Assembly: GCF_013201545.1 (NCBI RefSeq)
Contig: NZ_CP053746.1
Coordinates: 1,279,001-1,343,000, forward strand
From: Pseudomonas graminis
GTDB lineage: Bacteria; Pseudomonadota; Gammaproteobacteria; Pseudomonadales; Pseudomonadaceae
Reading direction: 5' to 3'
Length of the DNA: 64,000 nt
Notes under the pieces: generated by a model
Database searches by the model: none
What the model saw: the letters and a program-made list of their open reading frames with translations, nothing else
What the model was told of the DNA's origin: nothing
Part shown: piece after piece, positions 46,494 through 57,562 of the stretch
Position numbering within the stretch: the first letter of the stretch is position 1
Layout of the letters: the number at the start of each line of letters is the position of its first letter
Program-made: the position numbers and the translations under genes

Positions 46494-46583
46494 CCAGCTT
46501 CAAGCTTCAAGCCTGAAGCTGCAAGTTAAAAGCAGGTCCGTTGTTGTTTACCGCTTGCCGCTTGCAGCTTGCCACTTGCAGCT
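46494..46583. repeat. GCAAGCTTCAAGC-type palindromic repeat
   Basis: CAGCTTCAAGCTTCAAGCCTG is inverted against CTTGCAGCTTGCCACTTGCAGCT. Related copies are at 17942-18030 and 48193-48358. Confidence 0.7.
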
Positions 46584-46596
46584 CAAAGAAAGATAA

Positions 46597-48189
<1,593 letters not shown>

Positions 48190-48192
48190 GCA

Positions 48193-48358
48193 GTAAGCGG
48201 CAAGCTTCAAGCGGCAAGTAAAGGCATCACCATTGTGAGCACTTGCCGCGTCAGGCTTTAAATCGTCCAAGCATTTAGCAGCACCAGGTGGCAAGCCTTG
48301 AGCTGCAGGATACGGCGCACCGCCACTCTTGCAGCTTATGGCTTGTAGCTTGCCGCTG
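48193..48358. repeat. GCAAGCTTCAAGC-type repeat between ahcY and metF
   Basis: AGCGGCAAGCTTCAAGCGGCAAG near the start and GCAGCTTATGGCTTGTAGCTTGCCGCT near the end are related inverted arms. The element fills most of the 181-base gap between the two genes. Confidence 0.65.
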
Positions 48359-48370
48359 GAGACTCGCTCC

Positions 48371-49219
48371 ATGAGCCAAGACCGTAGCTACAGTTTCGAG
48401 TTCTTCCCGACGAAGACCGACGCTGGTCATGAAAAACTGCTTGCCACGGCGCGTACGCTGGCCAGCTACAACCCCGAATTTTTCTCCTGCACTTACGGTG
48501 CCGGGGGTTCCACGCGCGATCGCACGATCAACACCGTGCTGCAGCTGGAAAAAGAAGTGCACGTCCCGGCCGCTCCGCACTTGTCGTGTGTCGGTGACAG
48601 CAAGGCTGACCTGCGCAGCTTGCTGACGCAGTACCAGCAAGCCGGCATCAAACGTATCGTTGCCCTGCGCGGTGACCTGCCCTCAGGCATGGGCATGGCC
48701 AGCGGTGAGTTGCGTTATGCCAATGACCTGGTGAGCTTCATCCGAGAAGAAACCGGCGATCACTTTCACATCGAAGTCGCGGCTTACCCCGAGATGCACC
48801 CACAGGCGCGCAACTTCGAAGACGATCTGAAAAACTTTGTGCGCAAGGCCAACGCCGGCGCCAACAGTGCGATCACCCAGTACTTCTTCAACGCTGACAG
48901 CTACTTCCACTTCGTCGAGCGCGTACGAAAGATGGGCGTGGATATTCCGATTGTGCCGGGCATCATGCCGATCACCAACTACAGCAAACTGGCGCGCTTT
49001 TCGGACGCATGCGGTGCGGAGATCCCGCGCTGGGTTCGCAAGCAGCTGGAAGCGTACGGCGACGACACGGCGAGCATTCAGGCGTTTGGCGAGCAGGTCA
49101 TCACCGAGATGTGCGAACGACTGCTGCACGGTGGTGCGCCCGGCTTGCATTTCTACACGCTGAATCAGGCCGAACCCAGTTTGGCGGTCTGGAACAACCT
49201 CAACCTCTCTGCACGATAA
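48371..49219 (+). CDS. metF: 5,10-methylenetetrahydrofolate reductase
   Basis: A 282-residue flavoprotein that makes 5-methyl-THF for methionine synthase. Landmarks are the N-terminal SFEFFPTKTDAGHEKL with its catalytic glutamate, CTYGAGGSTRD, HLSCVGDSKADL, GIKRIVALRGDLP and FFNADSYFHFVERVR. The frame opens at 48329, but ATG 48371 is the family start. It is the second gene after ahcY; the repeat in the gap may uncouple the two. Confidence 0.97.
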   Translation: MSQDRSYSFEFFPTKTDAGHEKLLATARTLASYNPEFFSCTYGAGGSTRDRTINTVLQLEKEVHVPAAPHLSCVGDSKADLRSLLTQYQQAGIKRIVALRGDLPSGMGMASGELRYANDLVSFIREETGDHFHIEVAAYPEMHPQARNFEDDLKNFVRKANAGANSAITQYFFNADSYFHFVERVRKMGVDIPIVPGIMPITNYSKLARFSDACGAEIPRWVRKQLEAYGDDTASIQAFGEQVITEMCERLLHGGAPGLHFYTLNQAEPSLAVWNNLNLSAR

Positions 49220-49260
49220 CGGTTTCTATCCAAACGGATTGAAACCGCGCTGGCTTCACC

Positions 49261-49288
49261 GGCAGGCCTCGTCACCCCGAGGCCTGCC
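49261..49288. terminator. Hairpin after metF
   Basis: GGCAGGCCTCG pairs perfectly with CGAGGCCTGCC around TCACCC. There is no U-run directly after it, so its strength as an intrinsic terminator is uncertain. Confidence 0.5.
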
Positions 49289-49371
49289 AGCCCCGTCATT
49301 GAGCCGAGCCTTCTGTTTTTGTTGAGAATCATTGCTTCTATTTAGTTAGCTCGCGTCGTAATCTCGCGCGC

Positions 49372-50181
49372 ATGCCGTCCATCCTCCCGCTATTCATTGC
49401 CGCTCTTCTCGCCTGCCTGAGCTTCAGCGCGCTGGGCGAAAAGCTGCGGATCGTCACCGAACCCTGGTCCCCTTACGTCATCGTGGACGACAACCATGCC
49501 TCCGGGCTGGATTACGACACGACGGCGGTTGTCTTCGAGCGTCTGGGCATCGACGTCGAGTGGCAGTTTCTCCCGTGGAAACGCTGCCTGATGATGCTCA
49601 GTGACGGCGAGGCCGACGGAGTTCTCGACATCTTCAAGGACGAAGCACGCCCTGATCTTTTGTATCCAAACGAACCGTTATCGAGCATCGACTGGGTGCT
49701 GTTTCAGGCCAATGCCCGGCCGCATGCCTTCAATGGCGTAGAAGACCTGCACGGGCTGACCGTCGGCGTCTCTCCGGGTTATCGATACAGCCCGGCGTTT
49801 GACAGCTCGACGGCGTTCATCCGCGAGCCTGCGCCAAGCCATGAAGCGAACTTCGGCAAACTGATTCGCGGCCGCATCGATTTGATGGTGACCGATCGCC
49901 TGCTGGGCCGACAGATGATCGAGCGACTCAAGCTGGAAGGCCAGGTCAGTCAGTTGCCGACCGTGCTCAATCACCGGGGGCAGTACCTGGCGCTGCGCCG
50001 CAATGCCGGCATGGACTTGCTGGCCCAGCGCTTCAGCGCAGAACTCAAGCGTTTCAAGCGCGAACCCGCGTACGCGAAACTGGTGGAGCGGTACACCGGC
50101 GAAACACTGACGACATTGCCTGCAGAACCGGGGGAAAGTGTCGATAAAACCGTTGAGCAGCAGGAAAGCAGCGCGTTGTGA
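49372..50181 (+). CDS. Periplasmic solute-binding protein, family 3
   Basis: A 269-residue SBP_bac_3 protein with a signal peptide (MPSILPLFIAALLACLSFSALG-E). The mature part begins KLRIVTEPWSPYVIVDDNHASGLDYDTTAVVFE, and the later LIRGRIDLMVTDRLLGRQMIERL is the usual second-domain block. No transporter permease or ATPase gene is near, and it does not carry a lipobox, so it may be an orphan or the sensor of another system. The ligand is unknown. The start ATG has no clear ribosome site. Confidence 0.82.
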   Translation: MPSILPLFIAALLACLSFSALGEKLRIVTEPWSPYVIVDDNHASGLDYDTTAVVFERLGIDVEWQFLPWKRCLMMLSDGEADGVLDIFKDEARPDLLYPNEPLSSIDWVLFQANARPHAFNGVEDLHGLTVGVSPGYRYSPAFDSSTAFIREPAPSHEANFGKLIRGRIDLMVTDRLLGRQMIERLKLEGQVSQLPTVLNHRGQYLALRRNAGMDLLAQRFSAELKRFKREPAYAKLVERYTGETLTTLPAEPGESVDKTVEQQESSAL

Positions 50182-50346
50182 TTGCTCTGTTATACTCCGG
50201 CGTCCCCGCCAGGCTTGCGCCCGGGTGCACGGTCTCACAGAAGACTTCTCGAACACGTCAGCAGCGCACTTTTTGCGCCCCTGCCCGAGTTGAACTTACA
50301 GACCTCCACAGGACCGGACGCCATTGCACCTTCCAAGGAGTGTGCG

Positions 50347-50610
50347 ATGACCGCAGCAGGGTCGAGCGCATTCACGTTACGTGCAGAACCTTTAGTCTGC
50401 GCCTGGAAGATCATCCCTATTTGGGCCTCTATGGCCCCAACTCAAGACAGGATTACTCATGTCCTTTGCTTCCCTCGGTCTCTCCGAGGCTTTAGTCAGC
50501 GCCATCGAGGCTGCTGGCTACACCCAGCCTACCCCAGTGCAACAGCGGGCCATTCCCGCCGTGTTGCAAGGCCGCGATCTGATGGTCGCCGCCCAGACAG
50601 GTACTGGTAA
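50347..50610 (+). other. Leader ORF overlapping the rhlE start
   Basis: ATG 50347 has AAGGAG at 50335-50340, a better ribosome site than that of rhlE itself, and runs 87 codons in another frame to 50610, overlapping the first 50 codons of rhlE. The predicted peptide has no recognisable family and turns Arg-rich after it enters rhlE, as expected of an out-of-frame reading. It could be a regulatory upstream ORF rather than a real protein gene. The rest of 50182-50458 is leader without another feature. Confidence 0.35.
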
Positions 50611-52378
50611 AACCGGTGGTTTCGCCCTCCCAATCCTGGAGCGGTTGTTTCCCAACGGTCATCCGGACAAATCCCAGCGTCACGGCCCGCGCCAACCCCG
50701 CGTTCTGGTCCTGACCCCGACCCGTGAACTGGCCGCTCAAGTCCACGACAGCTTCAAGATCTACGCCAAGAACCTCAAGTTCGTCAGTACCTGCATCTTC
50801 GGCGGTGTCGGCATGAACCCACAGGTCCAGGCCATGGCGCGCGGCGTTGACGTACTGGTCGCCTGCCCGGGTCGTTTGCTCGATCTGGCCGGTCAGGGCA
50901 GCGTCGATCTGTCCCACGTTGAGATCCTCGTACTCGACGAAGCTGACCGCATGCTCGACATGGGCTTCGTTCACGACGTGAAGAAAGTCCTCGCGCGCCT
51001 GCCGTCCAAGCGTCAGAACCTGCTGTTCTCGGCAACGTTCTCCCAGGACATCACCGCGCTGGCCGGCAAACTGCTGCACAACCCGGAACGTATCGAAGTC
51101 ACGCCGCCGAACACCACGGTCGAGCGCATCGAACAGCGCGTCTTCCGCCTGCCAGCCAACCACAAACGCTCGCTGCTGGCGCACTTGATCACCCAAGGCG
51201 CGTGGGAGCAAGTGCTGGTGTTTACCCGTACCAAGCACGGCGCCAACCGCCTGGCCGAGTACCTGGATAAGCATGGTCTCAGCGCTGTGGCTATCCACGG
51301 CAACAAGAGCCAGAACGCGCGCACCAAAGCGTTGGCGGATTTCAAGGCTGGCACCGTCCGCATCATGGTCGCGACCGACATCGCTGCCCGCGGTCTGGAC
51401 ATCGACCAGTTGCCACACGTGGTCAACTTCGAGCTGCCTAACGTCGATGAAGACTACGTGCACCGCATCGGTCGTACCGGTCGCGCAGGCCGTAGCGGCG
51501 AGGCGATCTCGCTGGTTGCGCCGGACGAAGAGAAGCTGCTGAAAAGCATCGAGCGCATGACCAAGCAAAAGATTGCCGACGGCGATCTGATGGGCTTCGA
51601 CATCACGGCCGTTGAAGCCGAGAAGCCGGAAGTCCGCGAGCGTCCGGACGTGCGTAACCCGCGCAATGCCCGTGGCCCGCGTGGCGACGGTCCGAACGGC
51701 GGCGGCGGTGGTGGCGGTCGCAAGGACAAAGGCAAAGACAAAGGCAAGGAAAAGCCGGCCGCTGCAGCAGCTTCGGGCGAGCGCCCGGCACGTCCGGCAC
51801 GCCCGCAAAAGCCGCGTCAGGGCACGGCGTCGAGCGAATCACGTCAGTCGCAGCCAGCGGCGTCAGGTGCGAATCGCGCACCCGACGAATTCCTCGATGA
51901 CGAAGTGGACAACTTCGGTAACCGCGCCGACTACGTCAGCCCGTACCAGAACAAGAACCAGAGCCGCGGTCGTCGTCCGGGCGCTCCTGCCACTGGGGCC
52001 GCACCGGCACCACGTGGTCAGGCGCCAGGCCGTAGCGGTCCGCGCGGTGGTTCAGGCAGCGGTTCGGCCACTGGCGCTCCCGCCAGCACCGATACCGCCG
52101 GCGCTCCGGCCAAACGCAGCGGTCCTCGCAACGGCTCCGGCCGTGATGGTCAGGCTCGCCGTGAAGACTCGCCACGTGCCCGTCGTCCGGCACGCGAAGA
52201 CCAGCCAGCGCGTCAGGAGCCAGCAGTTCGCGGCCCTCGCGACGGTCAGCCTGCACCGAAGATCATGCACAAAGAGTCCAAGGGCGATCGTTTCCCTTCG
52301 GCTGAACAACTTGATCAGCTGCCAAGCCGCCCACGCGGTGAAAAACCAGCCCTGCTGACCCGCAACCGCGAAGGTTAA
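50459..52378 (+). CDS. rhlE: DEAD-box RNA helicase, RhlE type
   Basis: A 639-residue ATP-dependent RNA helicase. The core has the Q-motif [14 protein letters not shown], Walker A AQTGTGKT (45-52), PTRELA, DEAD (160-163), SAT (190-192), and the C-terminal ARGLDIDQL and [13 protein letters not shown]. After about residue 395 comes a long low-complexity tail rich in Arg, Gly, Pro, Ala and Lys ([18 protein letters not shown] and many RPARP-type blocks), which likely binds RNA and promotes condensation. The 5 prime leader is long (277 bases), as often found for cold- or auto-regulated helicases. It ends in a strong terminator. Confidence 0.95.
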   Translation: MSFASLGLSEALVSAIEAAGYTQPTPVQQRAIPAVLQGRDLMVAAQTGTGKTGGFALPILERLFPNGHPDKSQRHGPRQPRVLVLTPTRELAAQVHDSFKIYAKNLKFVSTCIFGGVGMNPQVQAMARGVDVLVACPGRLLDLAGQGSVDLSHVEILVLDEADRMLDMGFVHDVKKVLARLPSKRQNLLFSATFSQDITALAGKLLHNPERIEVTPPNTTVERIEQRVFRLPANHKRSLLAHLITQGAWEQVLVFTRTKHGANRLAEYLDKHGLSAVAIHGNKSQNARTKALADFKAGTVRIMVATDIAARGLDIDQLPHVVNFELPNVDEDYVHRIGRTGRAGRSGEAISLVAPDEEKLLKSIERMTKQKIADGDLMGFDITAVEAEKPEVRERPDVRNPRNARGPRGDGPNGGGGGGGRKDKGKDKGKEKPAAAAASGERPARPARPQKPRQGTASSESRQSQPAASGANRAPDEFLDDEVDNFGNRADYVSPYQNKNQSRGRRPGAPATGAAPAPRGQAPGRSGPRGGSGSGSATGAPASTDTAGAPAKRSGPRNGSGRDGQARREDSPRARRPAREDQPARQEPAVRGPRDGQPAPKIMHKESKGDRFPSAEQLDQLPSRPRGEKPALLTRNREG

Positions 52379-52403
52379 GCAGCGCCGGTTGTTCAGTAGC
52401 AAA

Positions 52404-52436
52404 TAAAACGCCCCGACTGATTCGGGGCGTTTTTGT
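52404..52436 (+). terminator. Rho-independent terminator of rhlE
   Basis: ACGCCCCGA pairs with TCGGGGCGT around CTGAT, followed by TTTTG. Confidence 0.9.
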
Positions 52437-52456
52437 TTCTGCCGGCTTATGAGTCC

Positions 52457-52546
52457 TGTAGGAGTGAGCTTGCTCGCGATTAGCGGTAGGGCAGATACAA
52501 AGCGCTGCCTGCTAGATAGCAATCGCGAGCAAGCTCACTCCCACAG
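52457..52546. repeat. REPIN, GAGTGAGCTTGCTCGCGA type
   Basis: TGTAGGAGTGAGCTTGCTCGCGATT is inverted against ATCGCGAGCAAGCTCACTCCCACA over 90 bases; same family as 25163-25250. Confidence 0.88.
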
Positions 52547-52624
52547 ATGCGGTGAGCAGTACATTCTCAGGAGTGCCGCATTGCCATCGCAGGGGAAGCC
52601 TGGCTGAAAAAAAGCGCCAGGCAC

Positions 52625-52653
52625 AAAAACGCCGACCCAAAGGTCGGCGCTTT
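52625..52653 (-). terminator. Terminator of the cybB-yceI operon
   Basis: On the minus strand GCGCCGACC pairs with GGTCGGCGT around TTTG, followed by a T run; it lies 20 bases after the yceI stop. Confidence 0.85.
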
Positions 52654-52672
52654 ATCACTACAACAACGGGTC

Positions 52673-53269
52673 TTACTTGGCTTTGACGCCTTCGAACGAG
52701 ATGTCCAGGTCCATGGTGTCGGACTGTGGACCCAGGTCCATCATCTTGCCGAAATCAGAACGCTTGATCGAGGTGGTGCCCTCGAAGCCGGCACGGTAGC
52801 CGCCCCATGGATCCTTGCCTTCACCCAGGAAGGTAGTCTTGACCACAACCGACTTGGTCACGCCGTGCAGGGTCAGGTCGCCAGTCACGTCAGCCGTGGT
52901 TTTGCCATCGGCGTTCTTGCCGACGTTGCTGACCTTGGTGGAGACGAATTTGGCGTCAGGATAAGTTGCGACGTCGAGGAAGTCCTTGCTGCTGATGTGC
53001 TTGTCACGTTCAGCGTGGTTGGTGAAGACGCTGGCGGTCTTGACGTCGATGCTGATCTTGCTGTCTTCAGGCTTGGCGGCGTCGAAGCTGAATGTGCCGG
53101 TCCAGTCCTTGAACGTGCCGTAGATGAAGCTGTAGCCCAAGTGGCTGATCTTGAAGTTGATGAAGGCGTGCTGGCCTTCCTTGTCGATCGTGTAATCAGC
53201 GGCCATTGCCTGACCCGCTGTCAGCAGCGCGGTACCAAGGGCCAGTGCAGCAAGTGTCTTTTTCAACAT
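52673..53269 (-). CDS. YceI family periplasmic protein
   Basis: A 198-residue lipocalin-like protein with a signal peptide ([24 protein letters not shown]). The mature part follows the YceI pattern: [57 protein letters not shown] and [12 protein letters not shown]. Such proteins bind isoprenoid lipids such as ubiquinone precursors in the periplasm. The frame opens at 53347; ATG 53269 after AAGGAAGAAGACGT is the start. It is 31 bases after the cytochrome b561 gene, the usual partner. Confidence 0.93.
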   Translation of the reverse strand: MLKKTLAALALGTALLTAGQAMAADYTIDKEGQHAFINFKISHLGYSFIYGTFKDWTGTFSFDAAKPEDSKISIDVKTASVFTNHAERDKHISSKDFLDVATYPDAKFVSTKVSNVGKNADGKTTADVTGDLTLHGVTKSVVVKTTFLGEGKDPWGGYRAGFEGTTSIKRSDFGKMMDLGPQSDTMDLDISFEGVKAK

Positions 53270-53300
53270 ACGTCTTCTTCCTTTCCAGTTGAATTGAGTA

Positions 53301-53852
53301 TCAGGCCTTACGGCCAAGCATACGTACAAGCGTGGCATCACGATCAACGAAGTGATGCTTCAAAGCGGCCAGCCCGTGGAGTCCAGCGAAAATCACCAGG
53401 GTCCAGGCCAGGTACAAGTGAACGGTGCCCGCCACGTCTGCCTGGTCGGGCAGTCCGCTGATCAATGCAGGCACTTCGAACAATCCAAACACCGAAATCC
53501 CGACACCGTCTGCGGTGGAAATCAGGTAACCGGCGAACATCACCAGAAACAGGTCCAGGTACAGAAACGCGTGCCCCAGTTTCGCAGCCGTCTTCACAAA
53601 CCGGCTGTGGGTAGCAGGCGCTGCTGGCGGCGGGCTGAGGAAACGCCAGATCACCCGGATCAGCATGAACAGGAACAGCGTGATGCCGATGCTCTTGTGC
53701 AGGTCAGGGCCAGCCTTGCGCCACGTGTCGTAATAGCCCAGCCCCACCATCCACAACCCTAGCGCAAACATGCCTAACACCGTCAGCGCGACACCCCAAT
53801 GCAAAACAATGCTGACCCAGCCATAGCGAGAAGAAGAGTTGCGTAGCTGCAT
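53301..53852 (-). CDS. Cytochrome b561 (di-heme membrane protein)
   Basis: A 183-residue membrane protein with four transmembrane segments and histidine heme ligands in [43 protein letters not shown] and [26 protein letters not shown]. It probably moves electrons between ubiquinol and a periplasmic acceptor; the CybB family in E. coli acts as a superoxide:ubiquinone oxidoreductase. It is first in the operon with yceI. Confidence 0.92.
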   Translation of the reverse strand: MQLRNSSSRYGWVSIVLHWGVALTVLGMFALGLWMVGLGYYDTWRKAGPDLHKSIGITLFLFMLIRVIWRFLSPPPAAPATHSRFVKTAAKLGHAFLYLDLFLVMFAGYLISTADGVGISVFGLFEVPALISGLPDQADVAGTVHLYLAWTLVIFAGLHGLAALKHHFVDRDATLVRMLGRKA

Positions 53853-54009
53853 GCTGAATATCCTGTAAGGGCCGAGGGAGAGACTAGCGCTTTACCTATC
53901 GAAAGAAAGCGCAAAATGTTGCTTTGAAGAATCAGAAAATCCGATTGAAATCTTCTGACATATTTTCGTACGAAGGAGATTAAGCCAGCGTTACGGTTCA
54001 TCCAGGCGT

Positions 54010-54045
54010 AAAAAAGGCGCGGTATCAAGCCGCGCCTTTGTTTTC
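54010..54045. terminator. Terminator after the amine oxidase gene
   Basis: AAAAAGGCGCGG pairs with CCGCGCCTTTGTTTT around TATCAAG. On the minus strand it is 12 bases past the amine oxidase stop. Confidence 0.85.
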
Positions 54046-54057
54046 AGCCGTTACCGA

Positions 54058-55860
54058 TCAGTTTTTGCTGTCGGTCGCGGGTGCTGCCGGAGCCGCCGGA
54101 GTGGCCGGTGCCGCCTTGTCACCCGTGGCCTTGGCCGGCGCTTTTTTCGCAGCGTCGGTTTTGGCAGGGGCTTTGTGAGTGGCTGCCGGTTTGGCGGGGG
54201 CCTTTTTGACGGGGTCCTTCTTCGCCGGTTCTTTCTTGGCCGGTGCCTTTTTAGCAGGCTCCACGACCGCAGGCTTGGCCGGTTCAACCACTGGAGCTGG
54301 CGGCGGCGTTACCGGGGCAGGCGCTGGAGCCGGGGCCGGAGCAGGTGCTGGCGCTTTCTCGGCCGGTTTTGGCTCAGGCTTGGAACCGCCGAACAGGTTC
54401 GAGAAGAAGCCGCCAATACCGCCGCTGCTTTCCTTGGCCGGTTCAGGGGCCTTCGGAGGCGGCGCTTTGACCGGTTCGTACGACTTGCCTTCAGATAGAC
54501 CCTGCACCTGAGCGGCCGCGCGCTGACCCGAACGCAATGCGCCTTCCAGGGTGCCCGGGTACAAAGTGTCAGTATGTTCGCCGGCGAAGGCTACGCGCTG
54601 CAGTGGTCGTTCCCACAAGCGCCAGTATTTGCTGATCTGGCCAGGGCCGAACGCCAGGTACGCGCCGCCGCTGGACGGGTCGATGCTGGAGCGACGCAGC
54701 TCATAACCGGTGAACGCGCCGCGGGCCTGTGGGTAGAACGCCTGCATGCGGATCAGCACTTGATCCACCAGTTGCTTGTCGCCGAACGCCTGCATGATGC
54801 GGGCGTTGTCGCCGGACAGGTTGATCACGACATTGGCGCCGCCCTTCAGCGCAGGCTCGACCCACAGCATGCCGAGGCCGGTGTTGCTATAGATCTCGCC
54901 GGACATGCGCGCCTTGCTGTCCCAGACCGGGGTCTTGAACTTGAGCATGATCTGGTCATGCCAGCCGTAGTTGGTGCTCTTGATCGCGCCCAGACGCTGG
55001 GCGTCCAGGGCCGGGGTCATCTGGATCTTGCTCAGTGCGCGCAACGGCACGGCCAACACCACATATTCGGCTTCGTAACCCAGCGAGCCGACCTTGACGG
55101 TCACGCCGTCCTTATCCTGGTTGATGGCCGATACCGGCGAATTGGTCTTGATGACTTTCAGCTGTTTGACGAATTCCTCGGCCAGCACCGCGCTGCCACC
55201 CGGCAGGCGAGCGGCGCGACGGTCGCGGTCGTCGACGTTGCGATTGACCCGCGTTTGTTGTGCGAGATACAGCAGCGACAGACGCGAAGGTTCGTCGTAG
55301 CGCGTACGAATCTGCTGGTTGATCAGCTGGCGCGCGGTCGGTGGCAGGCTCAGACGGTCCAGCCAGTTGGCAACGGTGATCTGGTCCAGTGCAAACAACG
55401 TGCTGTTGGCTGCCGGGTTGTCCGGGTCAGTGATCGAGCGGGCCAGGTCATCCACCGCCGCTTCGTAGCGCTTGATGGCTTCAGCGGTCGCTGGCTGTTT
55501 GGTCGCCAGGTCGGCGCCGGTGAAGTATTCGCCTTCGATCAGGTAGCTCGGGGTCCGCACGAACTCCGGCGCGGGCACCGCCTTGATCTTGAAGCGATCA
55601 ATGTACTGATTGAGCACCGGCTGGGCCTTGGCGTTGCCAATCCATTCGCTGCCGGCCAGACCGGAGCGGCCGCCAACGTTGGGTTTGGCTTCCAGCAAGG
55701 TGACTTGCCAGCCTTTGCTCTGCAGCTCGTAAGCCGTCGTGAGTCCCGCCAGACCGCCGCCGACGACGATCACCGTATGCGGCTTATCCACGGCAAGCGC
55801 TGAAGCGCTGACCATCCCAACCATCACCAACGCACAGGCGCGCAGCCAACCAGAAAGCAT
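54058..55860 (-). CDS. Flavin monoamine oxidase-type protein with Lys/Ala/Pro tail
   Basis: A 600-residue protein with a signal peptide (MLSGWLRACALVMVGMVSASALA). The flavin amine oxidase domain spans about 28-455, with VIVVGGGLAGLTTAYEL, a KPNVGGRSG flavin loop and a C-terminal FAGEHTDTLYPGTLEGALRSGQRAA. Then comes GIGGFFSNLFGGSKPEP and a tail of about 115 residues of alternating Pro-Ala and Lys-Pro-Ala units ([24 protein letters not shown]), like AlgP/histone H1. The substrate is not evident. The signal peptide implies a periplasmic flavoprotein, unusual with a DNA-binding-like basic tail. It is divergent from bioA. Confidence 0.88.
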   Translation of the reverse strand: MLSGWLRACALVMVGMVSASALAVDKPHTVIVVGGGLAGLTTAYELQSKGWQVTLLEAKPNVGGRSGLAGSEWIGNAKAQPVLNQYIDRFKIKAVPAPEFVRTPSYLIEGEYFTGADLATKQPATAEAIKRYEAAVDDLARSITDPDNPAANSTLFALDQITVANWLDRLSLPPTARQLINQQIRTRYDEPSRLSLLYLAQQTRVNRNVDDRDRRAARLPGGSAVLAEEFVKQLKVIKTNSPVSAINQDKDGVTVKVGSLGYEAEYVVLAVPLRALSKIQMTPALDAQRLGAIKSTNYGWHDQIMLKFKTPVWDSKARMSGEIYSNTGLGMLWVEPALKGGANVVINLSGDNARIMQAFGDKQLVDQVLIRMQAFYPQARGAFTGYELRRSSIDPSSGGAYLAFGPGQISKYWRLWERPLQRVAFAGEHTDTLYPGTLEGALRSGQRAAAQVQGLSEGKSYEPVKAPPPKAPEPAKESSGGIGGFFSNLFGGSKPEPKPAEKAPAPAPAPAPAPAPVTPPPAPVVEPAKPAVVEPAKKAPAKKEPAKKDPVKKAPAKPAATHKAPAKTDAAKKAPAKATGDKAAPATPAAPAAPATDSKN

Positions 55861-56096
55861 TCAGCGAACTCCGGAGAAAAACGGGGGGGAATTGTCGGAT
55901 TTTGTTGTCCGATTTTTCGAAGAGCGCGAAGGATACGCGAGCCGCGAAACGCCCGCCAGCAATGTCCGTCAGGCTTGAAAGTGGTAACCGGAGCGATTTA
56001 AACAACGCGCTAAAGGTTGTCCCGCTGGCATGCATTGCATAGGCTTGCGCGATTGTTTGCCCTCGCGCCATGCGAGCCGCTATGTGGAGAAGAGTA

Positions 56097-57503
56097 ATGG
56101 GCCTTAACGACCAGTGGATGCAGCGCGACCTGAAGGTCCTTTGGCACCCCTGCACCCAGATGAAAGACCACGAAAAACTGCCGCTGATTCCGATCAAGCG
56201 CGGCGAAGGGGTCTGGCTGGAGGACTTCGAAGGCAAGCGATACTTAGACGCGGTCAGCTCCTGGTGGGTCAACGTATTCGGCCACGCCAACCCGCGTATC
56301 AATCAGCGCATCAAGGATCAGGTCGATCAGCTGGAGCATGTGATTCTGGCGGGCTTCAGCCATCAGCCGGTCATCGAGCTGTCCGAGCGCCTGGTGGCGA
56401 TGACGCCCGAAGGGCTGACGCGCTGCTTCTACGCCGACAACGGTTCGTCCTGCATCGAAGTCGCGCTGAAGATGAGCTTTCATTACTGGCTCAATCGCGG
56501 CAAGCCGGACAAAAAACGCTTCGTCACTCTGACCAACAGCTACCACGGCGAGACCATGGCAGCGATGGCAGTCGGTGACGTGCCACTGTTCACCGAAACC
56601 TACAAAGCGCTGCTGATGGACACCATCAAGGTGCCGAGCCCCGACTGCTATCACCGGCCTGAAGGCGTGAGCTGGGAAGAGCACACCCGCACGATGTTCG
56701 CGGTGATGGAGCAGACACTCGCCGAGCATCACGACAGCGTCGCGGCGGTGATCATCGAGCCGCTGATTCAAGGCGCAGGCGGCATGCGCATGTACGACCC
56801 GATCTACCTCAAACTGCTGCGCGAGGCCTGCGACCGGTATGGCGTGCACCTGATTCATGACGAGATCGCCGTGGGCTTCGGTCGTACCGGGACCATGTTT
56901 GCCTGCGAACAAGCCGGCATCCGCCCGGATTTCCTGTGCCTGTCCAAGGCGCTGACCGGCGGTTATCTGCCGCTGGCGGCCTGCATCACCACCGATGACG
57001 TGTACGACGCCTTTTACGACGACTACCCCACCCTTCGCGCGTTTCTGCACTCCCACAGTTACACCGGCAACCCCTTGGCGTGCGCGGCGGCGTTGGCGAC
57101 GCTGGATATTTTCGAGCAGGACAACGTCATCGAAAACAACAAGGCGCTGGCCCAGCGCATGAAGACCGCGACGGCGCATCTGGTCGATCACCCTAACGTC
57201 GCTGAAGTGCGGCAGACCGGGATGGCGATTGCCATCGAGATGGTGCAGGAAAAGGCCAGCAAAACGCCGTATCCATGGCAGGAACGGCGTGGGCTGAAGG
57301 TGTTCGAGCACGCGCTGACCCGAGGCGCGCTGCTGCGTCCGCTGGGCAGCGTGGTGTACTTCCTGCCGCCCTACGTGATCACGCCGGAGCAGATCGACTT
57401 CCTGGCCGACGTGGCGACCGAAGGGATCGACATCGCGACGCGCAGCAGCGTCACGGTGGCGGTGAGAGAGAACTTCCATCCGGATTTTCGTGATCCGGGC
57501 TAG
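56097..57503 (+). CDS. bioA: Adenosylmethionine-8-amino-7-oxononanoate aminotransferase
   Basis: A 468-residue class III PLP aminotransferase of biotin synthesis, using SAM as amino donor. Landmarks are LWHPCTQMKDHE and LDAVSSWWVNVFGHANPRIN (N-terminal substrate loops), SYHGETMAAM, HLIHDEIAVGFGRTGT and the PLP lysine K284 in LSKALTGGYLPLA. The frame opens at 56070; ATG 56097 follows GGAGAAGAGTA. It stands alone rather than in a bio operon, as in other pseudomonads. rsmE follows after 59 bases. Confidence 0.96.
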   Translation: MGLNDQWMQRDLKVLWHPCTQMKDHEKLPLIPIKRGEGVWLEDFEGKRYLDAVSSWWVNVFGHANPRINQRIKDQVDQLEHVILAGFSHQPVIELSERLVAMTPEGLTRCFYADNGSSCIEVALKMSFHYWLNRGKPDKKRFVTLTNSYHGETMAAMAVGDVPLFTETYKALLMDTIKVPSPDCYHRPEGVSWEEHTRTMFAVMEQTLAEHHDSVAAVIIEPLIQGAGGMRMYDPIYLKLLREACDRYGVHLIHDEIAVGFGRTGTMFACEQAGIRPDFLCLSKALTGGYLPLAACITTDDVYDAFYDDYPTLRAFLHSHSYTGNPLACAAALATLDIFEQDNVIENNKALAQRMKTATAHLVDHPNVAEVRQTGMAIAIEMVQEKASKTPYPWQERRGLKVFEHALTRGALLRPLGSVVYFLPPYVITPEQIDFLADVATEGIDIATRSSVTVAVRENFHPDFRDPG

Positions 57504-57562
57504 CAGGCCGTTACACACATTCTCCAGGCGCTGCATTCAACACAATCTTTAGAGACACAACC

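Noticed and set aside
55784..55792. TTATCCACG in the amine oxidase gene as a further DnaA box
   Set aside because: One mismatch and isolated; similar single near-matches (for example 19260) are expected by chance.
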